From Mermis nigrescens (lineage: Eukaryota > Nematoda > Enoplea > Mermithida > Mermithidae), in assembly GCA_036768485.1 (NCBI GenBank), contig JAVLUZ010000142.1, forward strand, positions 19,493,274 to 19,557,273: a stretch of DNA of 64,000 nt, written 5' to 3'. This document shows positions 63,113 to 64,000 of the stretch, one piece after another. The position numbers and the translations under genes are program-made. Under the pieces are notes generated by a model. That model saw nothing but the letters and a program-made list of their open reading frames with translations. It made no database searches and was not told the DNA's origin. Numbering within the stretch: the stretch's first letter is position 1; the number at the start of each line of letters is the position of its first letter.

Positions 63113-64000
63113 GTGCATAATGGACGTGTAGGCAGATTACTATTAAGCTGAGACTGTCAAATTGCGCATATTGAGCTCTAGTGCAGAGCTTCTCGTTTTT
63201 GAATTCAAATAGGATTAAGTCGTGAGACGGTTAGAAAAAAGTTTAGGTAAATAAAGCTGGGCTCAGCAATCTAGATTCGCTAGTGAACTATGTTTACCAG
63301 TAAAAAATGTTTATAATGTACAAAAACAGATTTTGAAGTTTTAATCTGAAAGCACTTCACCAAATACGATCAGCCTAATTAGCGAGGGATGTCTTTATAT
63401 TTGCGTACGTGATCGTACAGGGCGCATTTTATATAATAGTCAAGTGTTCTATAAGTCAAATTTAGCTTAGCAACATAAAAAAATCGTTCAAATTACATTA
63501 TGTCTTGTCAGCTAATTTAGGATGCGTTGCAAAGTACGGATGGCGCGATTAACTAGGCTTCAATAACATGTTGTATTTTAAAGAATGGAAAATAATTTCC
63601 GTCCTGCATTGAAAATATTTTTTAAAAAAATAATTTATTACCTGTTTTATGGAGTCTTATGCAGGCACAAAAGGCAATTTTTCGTGCGCAGTAAAGTGTT
63701 GTAAAATGGTAAGGTTTCCGCTCTCATATGTATGTAGATTCCTTTGCTACGAATATATGTACAGTGTTGTGGCTATTATTTTAATTTAAACTGGTTCCAC
63801 TGCCGATAAAATCGATTGAACAAACTTAATTTACACTCGAGATTTGGCAAAATGGGCTATGCATAGATCTATGTACTTGTATTGAAAAGTCAGAAAAAAT
63901 TTTATTCGAACTTCCAAAATAATTCTGTTTTTTTTTAATTGAAGTACAGTTCTAGAGTTAGTGCTTCATTCGCTCGTCACGAAAAATGTAATCGATACTA
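63113..64000. other. MED23 intron 30, partial
   Basis: 888 bp to the window edge. I see no exon matching the next MED23 segment and no complete mobile element. Confidence 0.5.

Overview
This is animal (invertebrate) nuclear DNA. It is AT-rich, its genes are split by GT-AG introns, and most of the sequence is transposon-derived. I cannot place the species. Two conserved single-copy genes lie on the + strand. The first is SAP18, whose conserved exons fall between 6596 and 10353. The second is MED23, a tail-module subunit of the Mediator complex, which runs from 14703 to beyond the window. For MED23 I could place 30 consecutive exons (14703 to 63112). Their joined length is 3444 nt, exactly 1148 codons with every splice phase compatible, and they align from the start to roughly the last fifth of animal MED23. 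The C-terminal exons lie outside the window. SAP18 belongs to histone-deacetylase and exon-junction (ASAP/PSAP) complexes, and MED23 links activators to RNA polymerase II. Both work in nuclear gene expression, but nothing here shows they are co-regulated.

Layout: 1-6595 is repeat-rich DNA. It holds a GC-rich tract, a ~170-200 bp tandem repeat, a broken LINE reverse transcriptase on the minus strand, arrays of inverted TTATTTGCAGTC repeats, a long GAAAATGG-type repeat field and several small transposons. 6596-10434 is SAP18 with transposon-filled introns. 10435-14702 is intergenic and repeat-bearing. 14703-63112 is MED23: 3.4 kb of coding sequence spread over 48 kb. 63113-64000 is the start of the next MED23 intron.

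The introns are crowded with short non-autonomous DNA transposons (MITEs). I could read termini and 8-bp target duplications for 27 copies (at least 6 of 8 bases matching, five of them perfect) in several families with different ends. This is the hallmark of the hAT superfamily. A decayed hAT transposase fragment is present at about 26757-27055 (minus strand). Four further elements are flanked by TA, as in Tc1/mariner or pogo. The few MED23 introns without a transposon are only 61-93 nt long, so the gene appears to have been inflated by these insertions.

The most unusual signal is a short cassette: a GC hairpin GGCGC-NNN-GCGCC, usually followed by GAAAATTTGACA. It recurs tens of times, in both orientations, inside MITE families whose termini are unrelated, and several copies carry paired changes in the stem.
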